NCBI GenBank assembly: GCA_030154025.1
Contig: JASKKT010000001.1
Location: 1-64,000 of the forward strand
Direction: 5' to 3'
DNA: 64,000 bases
DNA from: Methanolobus sp.
GTDB lineage: Archaea > Halobacteriota > Methanosarcinia > Methanosarcinales > Methanosarcinaceae
The translations under genes were made by a program, and so were the position numbers. Under the pieces are notes generated by a model. It made no database searches and was not told the DNA's origin. It worked only from the letters and a program-made list of their open reading frames with translations. Positions 37,484 to 46,681 of this stretch are shown here, one piece after another (position 1 is the first letter of the stretch; the number at the start of each line of letters is the position of its first letter).

Positions 37484-37494
37484 AATTATAAATT
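37484..37494 (+). promoter_or_regulatory. TATA-like box upstream of purD
   Basis: An AATTATAAATT stretch lies about 90 bases before the purD ATG in a 179-base gap after pyrE, indicating a separate promoter for purD-argF. Low certainty because the whole gap is AT-rich. Confidence 0.35.
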
Positions 37495-37579
37495 AAGATT
37501 ATGTCCTAACCAAATAGTCCTATTCAATGAATCCCTATAAGCAGCCTTTCAGAGGCAATTTAATAACGAGGTTTCAAGT

Positions 37580-38884
37580 ATGAATGTTTTAATAGTAGGT
37601 GGTGGCGGGAGGGAACATGCCATCACGGCAGCACTGGCAAGGAGCAGCAAGAACCCCTCACTCTTTGCAGTGATGTCAAAAAAGAATCCCGGAATTGCAG
37701 GACTTTGCAGGGACTTCCTTCTCGCAAAGGAAACTGATGTTGAGAAGGTAGTGGAGTTTGCAGTCCGGAAAGGTATAGAGATAGCAGTTATAGGGCCCGA
37801 GGCTCCTCTCTCAGTGGGCCTTGCCGACGCGCTGGAGGACGCCGGCATCAGGGTGGCCGCCCCGAGAAAGGCAGTGGCACAGATAGAATTCAACAAGGGC
37901 TGGGCCCGCAATTTCATGAAGGACAACGGGATTGCAGGCTGCCCGGCATTCGATGTCTTCACAGAGAAGGGACCAATGGATGCATTCATTGAGAAGCTTG
38001 GCGATGTCGCGATCAAGCCTGCTGGCCTTACGGGCGGAAAAGGCGTGAAGGTCATGGGAGACCAGCTGCCTGACCTGAACTCTGCCAGGGAATATGCAGC
38101 AAGCCTGCTTGCATCCGGCAGCGTGGTCGTGGAGGAGAACCTCAAGGGTGAGGAGTTCACCTTGCAGGCCTTTGTGGACGGTGAGCACCTGGCTTTCATG
38201 CCCACGGTGCAGGATCACAAGCGTGCCTTTGAGGGTGACCTTGGGCCCAACACGGGCGGTATGGGCTCTTACAATGATGCGGGAGAGATACTGCCTTTCC
38301 TGGTGAAGGAAGACGTTGAGCAGGCAAAGCAGATAATGCGGGAAACCGTGAAGGCCCTGCGCAAGGTTACAGGTGTGGGTTACAAGGGTGCGCTGTACGG
38401 GCAGTTCATGATCACAAAGGACGGCCCGAGAGTGATAGAGTTCAACGCCCGCTTTGGTGACCCCGAGGCTATGAACGTGCTGTCCCTGCTGGAAACCGAT
38501 TACGTGGACGTCCTGTCTGCTATCGTTTCGGGGACCCTTGACAAGCTTGACGTGAAGTTCAGCAGGAAGGCGACCGTATGCAAGTACGCCGTCCCGGCAG
38601 GCTACCCGGACAAGCCTACAAGCGACAGGGTGGTCATCGTTGGCGATATAGGCGATGCCCTGCTCTTCTATTCAAGTGTCTATGAGGATGGCGGCAAGGT
38701 CTATACCACGGGCTCACGGGCGGTGGCGGTCGTTGGCATTGCGGATACCATTGCTGAGGCTGAGAAGGCCGCACAGCATGCTCTGGACAATATCAAAGGT
38801 GACCTGCATTCCAGGCTTGACATAGGCACTGCAGGACTTATACAGAAGCGCATCGATCATATGAAGAAGATACGCGGCAAGTGA
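37580..38884 (+). CDS. purD: Phosphoribosylamine-glycine ligase
   Basis: Joins phosphoribosylamine and glycine to make GAR in purine synthesis. It is 434 residues, an ATP-grasp enzyme with the N-terminal [14 protein letters not shown], the [18 protein letters not shown] loop, and the [10 protein letters not shown] and [14 protein letters not shown] active-site segments. It is 15 bases upstream of argF, so the two may be co-transcribed. Confidence 0.95.
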   Translation: MNVLIVGGGGREHAITAALARSSKNPSLFAVMSKKNPGIAGLCRDFLLAKETDVEKVVEFAVRKGIEIAVIGPEAPLSVGLADALEDAGIRVAAPRKAVAQIEFNKGWARNFMKDNGIAGCPAFDVFTEKGPMDAFIEKLGDVAIKPAGLTGGKGVKVMGDQLPDLNSAREYAASLLASGSVVVEENLKGEEFTLQAFVDGEHLAFMPTVQDHKRAFEGDLGPNTGGMGSYNDAGEILPFLVKEDVEQAKQIMRETVKALRKVTGVGYKGALYGQFMITKDGPRVIEFNARFGDPEAMNVLSLLETDYVDVLSAIVSGTLDKLDVKFSRKATVCKYAVPAGYPDKPTSDRVVIVGDIGDALLFYSSVYEDGGKVYTTGSRAVAVVGIADTIAEAEKAAQHALDNIKGDLHSRLDIGTAGLIQKRIDHMKKIRGK

Positions 38885-38899
38885 ATCGGGGTTGATAGC

Positions 38900-39808
38900 A
38901 TGAAACATCTCATTTCAATGGCTGACCTTACTCAGGAGGAGATCATAGCTCTCCTGGATGTGGCAACAGACCTGAAGGAAAAGCGGGCAAAGGGCAAGGT
39001 CACAGACCTGCTGAAGAACAAGAGCATAGGAATGATCTTCGAGAAGTCTTCTACACGTACCAGGGTCTCTTTCGAGGTTGCCATGAACGACCTCGGAGGC
39101 CATGCTCTCTACCTGAACCCGCGGGACATGCAGCTTGGCCGCGGGGAGACGATCGGGGATACTGCTAAGGTGCTCTCCAGATACCTCTACTGCATAGTTG
39201 CAAGGGTGTACAGCCACGACACCGTGACTGAGCTGGCGCTCCATTCGGGTGTGCCGGTGGTCAACGCACTTTCCGACAGGGAGCACCCCTGCCAGATCCT
39301 TGCGGACCTGATGACCATCCGGGAGTACAAGAACAGGCTCAAGGGCCTGAAGTTCGCATGGGTCGGCGACGGGAACAACGTGTGCAATTCCGCCATCCTC
39401 GGCTGCACACTGGTAGGAATGGAGGTTGCTGTTGCCTGCCCGCCCGGATATGAGCCGGACCCCGAGATCGTGAAGCAGGCCAAGCGCCTTGGCGGCAAGG
39501 TGACGGTCACCAACAGCCCCATGGAGGCTGCCAGGAACGCTGACATCCTCTACACGGACGTATGGGTGTCCATGGGAGATGAGGACGAGCGCGACAAGCG
39601 CCTTACAGACCTTGCCCCCTACCAGATAAACATGCAGCTTGTCGGCCACGCAAAGCATGACGCCATCGTGATGCACTGCCTGCCCGCCCACCGCGGCGAG
39701 GAGATATCCGCAGAGGTTATGGACGGCCCTCACTCGGTAGTCTTCGACCAGGCCGAGAACCGCCTGCACAGCCAGAAAGCCCTCCTGCTCAAACTGATGG
39801 CCTGCTGA
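38900..39808 (+). CDS. argF: Ornithine carbamoyltransferase
   Basis: Makes citrulline from ornithine and carbamoyl phosphate in arginine synthesis. It is 302 residues. Carbamoyl-phosphate motif [16 protein letters not shown], ornithine-side HPCQILADL and [11 protein letters not shown] are intact. A tRNA-Leu follows after 112 bases. Confidence 0.95.
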   Translation: MKHLISMADLTQEEIIALLDVATDLKEKRAKGKVTDLLKNKSIGMIFEKSSTRTRVSFEVAMNDLGGHALYLNPRDMQLGRGETIGDTAKVLSRYLYCIVARVYSHDTVTELALHSGVPVVNALSDREHPCQILADLMTIREYKNRLKGLKFAWVGDGNNVCNSAILGCTLVGMEVAVACPPGYEPDPEIVKQAKRLGGKVTVTNSPMEAARNADILYTDVWVSMGDEDERDKRLTDLAPYQINMQLVGHAKHDAIVMHCLPAHRGEEISAEVMDGPHSVVFDQAENRLHSQKALLLKLMAC

Positions 39809-39920
39809 GGGCCGTCAGTAATTTTCCCGTCCGGTCTTCCCGCTATCCTCCCAAACCCTCATTCCGAACACAAAGTTTAACTAGAAAAAGCACTACTAAG
39901 CATCATTCATCATTCGCCAT

Positions 39921-40005
39921 GCGGGAGTCGCCCAGCCAGGCCAAAGGCGCTAGATTCAGAGTCTAGTCTCGTAGGAGTTCGTGCGTTCGAATCGCATCTC
40001 CCGCA
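39921..40005 (+). tRNA. tRNA-Leu (CAG)
   Basis: 85 bases with acceptor GCGGGAG/CTCCCGC and discriminator A; CCA is encoded at 40006-40008. The anticodon stem-loop CTAGA-TTCAGAG-TCTAG gives anticodon CAG. The body is nearly the same as the two GAG tRNA-Leu genes at 24047 and 24199. AT-rich, gene-poor DNA begins right after it. Confidence 0.95.
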
Positions 40006-40008
40006 CCA

Positions 40009-40663
40009 GGATTCTTCGATATTTGTTAGAATTGCTAAGTATTCTTTTTGCGATATAATCTGCTATGGTAAAGTGTGATAGCTATCTTTGAATCATTTTC
40101 TGATTTTTCTATTCCTTGATGATAGCTACTGCAGTTCATAGCATAATGGTCTTGATATTTTGGTTAACCAAGAAATAGGATTATGATTGAATCAGTCTTT
40201 ATTTTTTCAATTATCTTCATTAAAGTAAACAGAATTAATATCGTAATGAATTTATGAAAGGTATCATAATGTAGAACTCGCTTTAATCCACAGTCTTCTG
40301 TCCACAGTAAGATATTGGAATATCGGATGAAAGAATCACAGCCAACTATTCATTCAAACATCAAAAGGGCAGTCCTTTATTCCACGTTTGACAGTTTATA
40401 AGAATTCATGCAGGTTTCATTGGCATTATACCTGATTTACCTTCTAAGGATAGTAATTGGCAAGCAAAATATGAGTATATCTAAGATAAGAATTAATCCA
40501 TGCCACTAGTCATGCGAATCTAAACTTTACATAAAGTAGTCAAAAGATGAACTTTTCTATTTTCTTGCCGCTACAAATCTAAGTTACACATTAATGTAAA
40601 GGTTGATGATTTCTTTGTATTAAATATATATTGTGATAATATTTTTGGCAGATTGACGTTATT
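40009..40663. other. AT-rich region without a visible gene
   Basis: About 650 bases downstream of tRNA-Leu(CAG) with no supported coding region on either strand, and composition clearly more AT-rich than the genes before it. No full copy of the tRNA 3' end was found by eye, and no transposase or integrase remnant. It reads as the edge of an acquired or decaying island. Confidence 0.5.
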
Positions 40664-40879
40664 TCAAGATGATCTATTGTTGCGATCTATTAACCGTATA
40701 ATTAATATGATAATTAAATAAGGAAGCAGAGCTTCTATTATAGATACAAAAACAAGTGTCGCTATTAAAGCAATCGAAAACGGGGGTTCAAAAACATTTG
40801 AAATGTTGATTATAAAAAAAGCAGCAAAGCAAGCGATGAATAATAAAATATAAGTTATTTTTTTAACCATAAAAAGCAC
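40664..40879 (-). CDS. Small membrane protein of unknown function
   Basis: A 71-residue protein with two hydrophobic segments (about residues 9-29 and 35-63) and a basic end (RLIDRNNRSS). A second start is the ATG three codons in. AT-rich codon use and lack of recognisable family suggest recent acquisition. The hydrophobic pattern makes it a plausible gene, but not certain. Confidence 0.45.
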   Translation of the reverse strand: MLFMVKKITYILLFIACFAAFFIINISNVFEPPFSIALIATLVFVSIIEALLPYLIIILIIRLIDRNNRSS

Positions 40880-41028
40880 ATCCTCAATAATAAATTTTGG
40901 CTTAGGGTAATTCCTATTACATCTATAATTTATACCTTGATCGTTCTATAAAATAAGAGCTCCATGACCTTTTTCTTTGGCATGAAGCTCGACTGTTCAA
41001 TTATGTAGGTACACAGTTTTAATTTTAG

Positions 41029-41781
41029 TTAATATGCACTCCAGAGAAACTGGTAATTCCCGTTTTTATCGCATATTGATTTAACTGTCACATATTTATC
41101 CTGAATAACTAGGCCGACACCTTGGTATTCAAATCCATAATGGAAATTCCCTCTTCCATATATTTCTGAAACAGCGGCCGATGCATAATCATAGCCACCT
41201 TCTTCCCAGTTACTGACTTGCCAAATACTTAAATAGCCTTTAGTATACCATGAATCCATATAATAAGCTTTTACAGTATTTCCATCATATCTATAATATC
41301 CTTTTGAATAGACAGTAAACAATTTTACGCCCATTGGACTATAGAATGACTTAGATGCTGTTAGTATAGGAGTATAAGAATAGCTTGTTGCTGCATTAAT
41401 GGCACGTTGAGTTACGATTTCGCTATTTGATTCTTCCTCCATACTGCTAATGTAAAAATCACCTTTTTTCATAAAAGTTATTAATGATCCATCTTCTAGT
41501 TGATATGTCCTTAAATTGTCTTTGTCAGATGCCTTATCGTTCTTTGCAAAACTATTTTTTGAAATTTTATCTTCATTATCTTTAAAATAGTTTGCAATTA
41601 TCTCGTCTGTGGATATGTTTTCTGTATTAGAATTTAGTGCATCTATTAAACCTTGTTCTAATTCAGAAGGTTGATCAATTGTTTTTGACAATTTCTCTGC
41701 ACTTACAGTTGGTATAAGCATTATGCTCAACACCAGTGCTGTAAAAAGTAGTGCTCTAATTCCAATTTTGTTCTTAATCAT
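41029..41781 (-). CDS. Secreted protein of unknown function with aromatic-rich C-terminus
   Basis: A 250-residue protein. Residues 1-28 are a clear signal peptide (basic start, hydrophobic core, LIPTVSA cleavage site). The middle is Asn/Ser/Lys-rich. The last ~110 residues are Tyr/Trp/Gly-rich with several YxxG and WxxxGYxxY-like patterns and look like a small beta domain. AGGAG precedes the ATG, inside a TCCTAG/CTAGGA dyad. AT-rich codon use differs from the core genes. It may be a cell-surface or antagonistic factor; nothing nearby shows which. Confidence 0.75.
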   Translation of the reverse strand: MIKNKIGIRALLFTALVLSIMLIPTVSAEKLSKTIDQPSELEQGLIDALNSNTENISTDEIIANYFKDNEDKISKNSFAKNDKASDKDNLRTYQLEDGSLITFMKKGDFYISSMEEESNSEIVTQRAINAATSYSYTPILTASKSFYSPMGVKLFTVYSKGYYRYDGNTVKAYYMDSWYTKGYLSIWQVSNWEEGGYDYASAAVSEIYGRGNFHYGFEYQGVGLVIQDKYVTVKSICDKNGNYQFLWSAY

Positions 41782-42609
41782 TTGTTATACTCCTAGTTAT
41801 TTCCTAGGAGGCTAAAATCAGGCAAGCTTAAATATAAGCAAAGCTAACGTGATAATGCCTCTAGGCTCTTGGAGTTCAGATAAACATTCCAAATTGCGTC
41901 TGAACTCCAGGAATTACATTTAGTTTAATCTTTATAAATTTTACTGGCTAAATTCTTAAACCGCTGTTTTTATATTTTTTTCTTACTCTGAAATTACTCT
42001 CTGAATCTTATATCACTCACATCATTCTAAATTTAAGCGAAATAATTATATAATCCTGCGCAGCCCATGAACTTTTTCATGAGTACTTTGGACAAGCTCT
42101 TTAATTTAGAGGCATTGAGAGTTCCAGCATGTGAACCTACAACTCATATTAAATCCTTGTTTAATATTACTCAGAAATTTCTGAATGACCTCCTATTCCT
42201 GCTTAGCAGTTCTATTTTTGGCTGTACAGGATTTGATAGTTGATACTTGCTAGCAAATTTGTAACATTTAATGCTATGATACTGCTTTGTATCCTATATA
42301 ATAATATTTTGTCGGTTAATGTAACTAAATAGAACGCGTGAGCAAAAACTGACAAAACATACTTAAATTATTATAAACTGTCAACTTAAGGATTTATCAA
42401 TGTATTACCGTGTTCAAACTCAGTGTAAGAAGAACTGTGCCATAAATGGTGGATGCATTTAGTGCAATGTATAGTAGTTCCCAATGTTTGTTTACTTTAG
42501 AATTAGTCATATAAAGCCACATTTCTATATACACTATTTATTACTCCTTCCAACTATATCATGGGATAAACTCAACCATACTCACATTACACAAAGAGGG
42601 ACCAACACC
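41782..42609. other. AT-rich intergenic region with several dyads
   Basis: About 830 bases without a supported gene. Besides the 41870-41909 repeat it holds the 14-bp palindrome TCAGAAATTTCTGA (42171-42184), an 11-bp inverted repeat with one mismatch (42307-42317 and 42347-42357), and a TATA-like stretch near 42360. It may contain decayed genes, but no protein homology can be read in any frame. Confidence 0.5.
41870..41909. repeat. 11-bp inverted repeat upstream of the secreted-protein gene
   Basis: TGGAGTTCAGA (41870-41880) and TCTGAACTCCA (41899-41909) are exact reverse complements with an 18-base loop. The repeat lies about 90 bases upstream of the minus-strand start at 41781. It could be an operator or an RNA hairpin. 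Confidence 0.6.
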
Positions 42610-43188
42610 ATGAAAGTGATCGCAATCAACGGCAGCCCCCGGAAAGAGGGCAACACCGCCGCCCTCTTGAAGGAACTCCTTTCGGGGCTTGAGGGCGAGG
42701 GCGTGGAGACAGAGCTTATACACATAGGCGGGAAGAAGGTTCACGGATGCACGGCGTGCATGAAGTGCTTTGAGATGAAGAACGGGCAATGCGTGTTCGA
42801 CGACGACCCGATCAATGAGTGTATCGCGAAAATGAGGGAGGCGGACGGGATCGTTATCGGGTCGCCTACCTATTTTGCGGACGTGTCTACCGAGGTCAAG
42901 GCACTGATCGACCGCGCGGGGTTCGTGTCAATGGCAAATGGCGGCTTCCTTGCGAGGAAGGTGGGGGCTGCGGTGGTGGCCGTGCGCAGGGCAGGGGCGG
43001 TGCATGCTTATGATTCCATCAACCATCTATTCGGGATATCCAATATGTTCACCGTTGGCTCTTCCTACTGGAACCTGGGCGTGGGGCTCAATCCTGGTGA
43101 TGTCAATGATGATGCGGAGGGTATGCAGACCATGAGGAACCTGGCCTCCAATATGGCGTGGCTGCTGAAGAAGATCCGTTCGGTATAA
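42610..43188 (+). CDS. Iron-sulfur flavoprotein of the NADPH-dependent FMN reductase family
   Basis: A 192-residue flavodoxin-fold protein from ATG 42610; a longer frame to 42484 has no family match. It shows INGSPRKEGNTAALL for FMN phosphate binding, the compact cysteine motif CTACMKCFEMKNGQC typical of methanogen iron-sulfur flavoproteins, and GSPTYFADVS. Thought to handle electrons and oxidative stress. GC-rich composition marks the end of the AT-rich island. Confidence 0.9.
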   Translation: MKVIAINGSPRKEGNTAALLKELLSGLEGEGVETELIHIGGKKVHGCTACMKCFEMKNGQCVFDDDPINECIAKMREADGIVIGSPTYFADVSTEVKALIDRAGFVSMANGGFLARKVGAAVVAVRRAGAVHAYDSINHLFGISNMFTVGSSYWNLGVGLNPGDVNDDAEGMQTMRNLASNMAWLLKKIRSV

Positions 43189-43218
43189 AATAAGGTGTGA
43201 ACGTCTGGAAGTGAAAAC

Positions 43219-43237
43219 GGAGAATATGTAATTCTCC
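43219..43237 (+). terminator. Hairpin after the iron-sulfur flavoprotein gene
   Basis: GGAGAAT-ATGTA-ATTCTCC is a perfect 7-bp stem with a 5-base loop 31 bases after the stop codon. A T-run is not visible, so it could instead be a processing or stability element. Confidence 0.45.
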
Positions 43238-43258
43238 GACGCCTGAACTACAAGAGAT

Positions 43259-43322
43259 CACAGAGGACACAGAGAATGAAAAGTGATTTATGCAACTCTC
43301 TGTGAACTCTGTGTTCTCTGTG
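43259..43322. repeat. REP-like inverted repeat with CACAGAG units
   Basis: CACAGAGGACACAGAG (43259-43274) pairs with CTCTGTGTTCTCTGTG (43307-43322), a 16-bp stem with one G-T pair and a 32-base loop. CACAGAG-type repeats between genes are common in several methanogen and bacterial genomes. It lies between convergent genes. Confidence 0.55.
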
Positions 43323-43374
43323 GTTTATGTGTTTTATGGCTAAAATGTACTTTTCCTGAAAGCCTGTTGATTTC

Positions 43375-44196
43375 TCACTTCCAGCTTATCCTTGCGGGCT
43401 CGCGTCCGGGGATGCCATATACCTTGTACTCCGGATATCCGAACATCATTGCATACTGTACTTCATGCCCTTCCGGCAGGCCAAGCTCGTCCTTCAGCTC
43501 CTGTGAAGAGGATGCGGCTATCTTGAGGAATCCTGCCCAGCAGGCTCCCAGTCCGAAGGCAGGAGCTGCAAGCTCTAACCACGAGAGGGCAATAATGCTG
43601 TCAGTGAAAGCCATGGGATTTGCAGCAGGCGCATGCGCGATAGCTACATGTGGGGCTCCGCGGCATATCGGGTCTTTTCCGCTCTCGTATGCGGCGATAA
43701 GTGAGGGAATGACAGGCTTGAGGGGGTGCAGGGCATCGCTTGCAAGGACATTGCGCATCCAGTCGATGGTAATGCGAGTGAGCTTGTGCACCTCTGCCGG
43801 GTCGTGGATGATGAGCCAGTGTACAGGCTGGTTATTCATGCCTGAAGGCGAATAGCGCACAATATCAAGTATCTCCTCTATGGTTTCCCTGTCCACCAGT
43901 TTTACTTGGTAGTTACGCACAGACCTGCGCTGGCGCATGTAGATTCCCAGGGCTCCGGGAGTGATGCCCTGCTTTACGTCTTCGGATATCTCGGGGTAAC
44001 GGGTGCTGTATTCTGGGTAGATTGCACCCTCAGGGCAGAAAGCCTCGCAGTTGCCGCATTTTGAGCAGAAGGCTCCGACCTCGTCAGGCATAAATGGCGT
44101 GCTGTCTTCTCCTTTCAATATAAGTCCCAGTGGACAGATATGCAGGCAGGTGCCACATTTCGAGCAGGTATCAGGGTCGATCAGAATTGTACTCAT
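43375..44196 (-). CDS. Nitroreductase fused to a two-cluster ferredoxin domain
   Basis: A 273-residue protein. Residues 1-60 carry CSKCGTCLHICP and CSKCGNCEAFCP, two [4Fe-4S] sites. Residues about 85-273 are an FMN nitroreductase domain (RQRRSVRNYQVKLVDRETIE, SPSGMNNQPVHWLI). It probably passes electrons from an internal ferredoxin to a flavin. The physiological substrate is unknown. Confidence 0.92.
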   Translation of the reverse strand: MSTILIDPDTCSKCGTCLHICPLGLILKGEDSTPFMPDEVGAFCSKCGNCEAFCPEGAIYPEYSTRYPEISEDVKQGITPGALGIYMRQRRSVRNYQVKLVDRETIEEILDIVRYSPSGMNNQPVHWLIIHDPAEVHKLTRITIDWMRNVLASDALHPLKPVIPSLIAAYESGKDPICRGAPHVAIAHAPAANPMAFTDSIIALSWLELAAPAFGLGACWAGFLKIAASSSQELKDELGLPEGHEVQYAMMFGYPEYKVYGIPGREPARISWK

Positions 44197-44299
44197 AGCA
44201 TTAACTCCGCTAATAACTCACAGGAGAAGATAATAAACATTTGCACCTTCCTGCGGGCTTGCACAATATATCTATATCCTAAAATGCCGTAGCAATAGC

Positions 44300-45076
44300 A
44301 TGGCAAGTTACAAGATGCTCGTAAAGGATGTGATCAAGCAGGCAGACGTCCTTCTTGAGATCGTGGATGCACGTTTTCCCCAGGAAACAAGGAACAGCCA
44401 TGTAGAGAGCGACATCATCCGCCTTGGCAAGCCCTTCATCATAGTCCTGAACAAATGCGACCTTGTATCAAGGAAAAGTCTTGAGAGGTCCAAATCATCT
44501 CTCTCCCCGGTGGCCCCTGCAGTCTTCATCTCAAGCAAGGACAGGTCAGGCACCACAATCCTGAGGCACAAGATAATGGAGACAGCTGCCATCAACGGCA
44601 TAAAGGACAGGGATATCCTGGTGGGCTGTCTTGGCTACCCTAATGTGGGCAAGTCCTCTGTGATAAACGGCGTGACAGGACGGCACAGGGCCAGCACGTC
44701 TGCCATATCCGGCCACACAAAGGGAGTCCAGTTCGTGAATGCAGGCTCGCACATCAAGTTCATCGATACCCCTGGAGTGATTCCTTTTGACGAACACGAT
44801 GAGTACATGCAGGGCCTTCTTGCAATAAAGGATTCCACCCACCTGAAAGATACAGAAGGGGTAGCCCTCAGGATAATCGAGAAGATGTGCGCTGAGAATA
44901 AAGGAGCCCTGGAAGCTGCGTACAATATAACTATTGGAGACCAGGACTCCTCCTATGGGATACTGGAGCTTATCGGCACGCAGAGCAATTTCCTCAAAAA
45001 GAAGGGCGAGATCGATGAAATGAGGGTGTCCAAAAAGATAATCGATGACTGGCAGAGGGGAGCGCTTGTCACCTGA
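44300..45076 (+). CDS. Circularly permuted GTPase of the YlqF/RbgA (MMR1-HSR1) group
   Basis: A 258-residue GTPase whose motifs run G4 NKCD (51-54), G5-like SSKDRSGT, G1 GYPNVGKSS (112-120), G3 DTPG (156-159). That G4-G5-G1-G3 order is the hallmark of circular permutation. Relatives assist large-subunit ribosome assembly, so a ribosome-biogenesis role is likely. Confidence 0.92.
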   Translation: MASYKMLVKDVIKQADVLLEIVDARFPQETRNSHVESDIIRLGKPFIIVLNKCDLVSRKSLERSKSSLSPVAPAVFISSKDRSGTTILRHKIMETAAINGIKDRDILVGCLGYPNVGKSSVINGVTGRHRASTSAISGHTKGVQFVNAGSHIKFIDTPGVIPFDEHDEYMQGLLAIKDSTHLKDTEGVALRIIEKMCAENKGALEAAYNITIGDQDSSYGILELIGTQSNFLKKKGEIDEMRVSKKIIDDWQRGALVT

Positions 45077-45158
45077 CCTATCCTCTCTGCATCCTGCCGA
45101 TCCTTCGGAATCTATTTAGTCCGGCACACCAATCTTGACATGAGGTCATGAAGTGCCT

Positions 45159-45380
45159 ATGTCAGAAAATCGCGGAAAATATTTCGGTGTATGCACATCC
45201 TATCACCATTCCAAGGGCTGTAACTGCCCGCGCTGCCCTTCGTATCCTGAGAAAGGGGTATTCATGTTCTGCGCCAAAGGCAGCAGCCCAAAGGCAAAGC
45301 AGAAAGAGGGCTGCCTGTGTGCCGAGTGTGAAGTCCACGATAAGTTCGGCTTCGAAGGCGACTATTTCTGCCAGCCCTGA
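45159..45380 (+). CDS. DUF2769 family cysteine-rich protein
   Basis: A 73-residue protein from ATG 45159 (a GTG at 45153 is possible). The CNCPRCPSY segment, a preceding Cys and later CLCAEC give a seven-to-eight cysteine pattern characteristic of this small methanogen family. It probably binds a metal or cluster; role unknown. It lies 42 bases before a glutamine amidotransferase gene. Confidence 0.75.
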   Translation: MSENRGKYFGVCTSYHHSKGCNCPRCPSYPEKGVFMFCAKGSSPKAKQKEGCLCAECEVHDKFGFEGDYFCQP

Positions 45381-45422
45381 TCCCTCGAAAAATGTTTAAT
45401 CAGGTATGTACCTTATGGGGGC

Positions 45423-46169
45423 ATGGGAACTGCCATGAGGATCCATTGCTTGCAGCATCTTGAGTTCGAGACACTGGGAAATATTCCCGGGTGGGTGCAG
45501 GACAGGGGGCATGTGCTCACAAAGAGCCTTCCTTATGTGGAAGCAGAATTCCCGCATACCGATGATTTTGATCTTCTGCTGATCATGGGTGGCCTGATGA
45601 GCGTATACCAGGAGGATGAGCATCCCTGGCTACGACAGGAAAAGGAGTTCGTCAGGAGTGCCATCAAAGCGGGAAAATCAGTTCTGGGCATATGCTTTGG
45701 CGCCCAGATGCTGTCAGAGGTCCTGGGCTCTTCCGTCCGCAGGAACGGTTTCAGGGAGATCGGATGGCACACTATCGGACTGGCCCCGGTAAGGTATGAA
45801 GAATTTTTCCTGCAGGGCCTGCCCTCCAGTTTCACGGCCTTCCAGTGGCACGGTGACACTTACGGGCTTCCGCCGGGAGCACGAAGGCTTTTCACCTCTG
45901 CGGCCTGCCTGGAGCAGGGTTTTGTTTACGGGGACAATGTGCTTGCACTGCAGTTCCATCCTGAGGTGGACGAACAATGTTTATCAAATCTGGTAACAAA
46001 ACGCAGATCCGATCTGCAGGACGGTGGCAGATATGTCCAGTCCGAGGCAGAGATCCTCAACAAGCCGGAGATGATCGAAAGCTCTGCCAGATTGATGTTC
46101 TCCATCCTTGACAGGTTTGAGGACCTTCACAGAAGCTCTCTGGCAGGAACTGAAGGAGGAAGGCTATAA
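45423..46169 (+). CDS. Class I glutamine amidotransferase
   Basis: A 248-residue protein. The catalytic cysteine is in LGICFGAQMLSEVLG, and the His/Glu pair in LQFHPEVDE. It has GMP-synthase-like family length and no fused synthetase domain, so its amidation partner is unknown. ATG 45435 is an alternative start. It overlaps the next gene by one base, which suggests coupled translation. Confidence 0.88.
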   Translation: MGTAMRIHCLQHLEFETLGNIPGWVQDRGHVLTKSLPYVEAEFPHTDDFDLLLIMGGLMSVYQEDEHPWLRQEKEFVRSAIKAGKSVLGICFGAQMLSEVLGSSVRRNGFREIGWHTIGLAPVRYEEFFLQGLPSSFTAFQWHGDTYGLPPGARRLFTSAACLEQGFVYGDNVLALQFHPEVDEQCLSNLVTKRRSDLQDGGRYVQSEAEILNKPEMIESSARLMFSILDRFEDLHRSSLAGTEGGRL

Positions 46170-46657
46170 TGCCCTCCGGTGGGGACAGGGCAGGGGACCG
46201 GCCTGCAGTGCTCAGGGCCAGGGAACTGTGCAGGACACGCCCTCTCATCTATTCTGACCTGGACCATCTCAAGAAAGGCTCCACAGGATTCCTGCACGGG
46301 CTTGGCTTCACTGACGAGGAGATAGCTCTGGCTCTTGACCTGGAACCCCGGGAAGTTGAGAACAACCTTAAAGGAACCGGTTTTGAACTGGACCTTAAGA
46401 GGATCCTCAGGTTCAGTGACAAGCTGCCCCAGAACATAGGCGATATCATCACTATCTGTGCTCCCTCATGGTTACAGGACGGTGCATGCACCACCACGAA
46501 GGCTATAGTGATCCAGTGCATTCCAAAGGGTGAGAAGTGCGGACTGCTGGTGGAGCTGCTGGAAGATACGGACCCGGAACTTCCGGTACTGGGCGGTAAG
46601 AGAAAAGGTGAGGAAATAGTGGTGCCTCTTGATTGGTATGTACCCCGGCCCCGGTGA
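46169..46657 (+). CDS. Conserved protein of unknown function downstream of the amidotransferase
   Basis: A 162-residue soluble protein I do not recognise. Residues about 35-75 read as helices (LKKGSTGFLHGLGFTDEEIA), followed by mixed strands with PSWLQDGACTTTKAIVIQC and a VPLDWYVPR end. Its ATG shares the last base of the amidotransferase stop, so the two proteins are probably made together. Confidence 0.65.
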   Translation: MPSGGDRAGDRPAVLRARELCRTRPLIYSDLDHLKKGSTGFLHGLGFTDEEIALALDLEPREVENNLKGTGFELDLKRILRFSDKLPQNIGDIITICAPSWLQDGACTTTKAIVIQCIPKGEKCGLLVELLEDTDPELPVLGGKRKGEEIVVPLDWYVPRPR

Positions 46658-46681
46658 TGAAGCGCCAGTTCTCTGTGAAGT

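Noticed and set aside
38915..39769. 284-codon minus-strand frame opposite argF
   Set aside because: Full-length antisense shadow of a clear ornithine carbamoyltransferase gene; its residue composition reflects the reverse of argF codons.
40006..42610. Prophage or integrative element with att sites at tRNA-Leu
   Set aside because: No integrase, no repeat of the tRNA 3' end found by eye, and no phage-like genes; only the composition shift remains.
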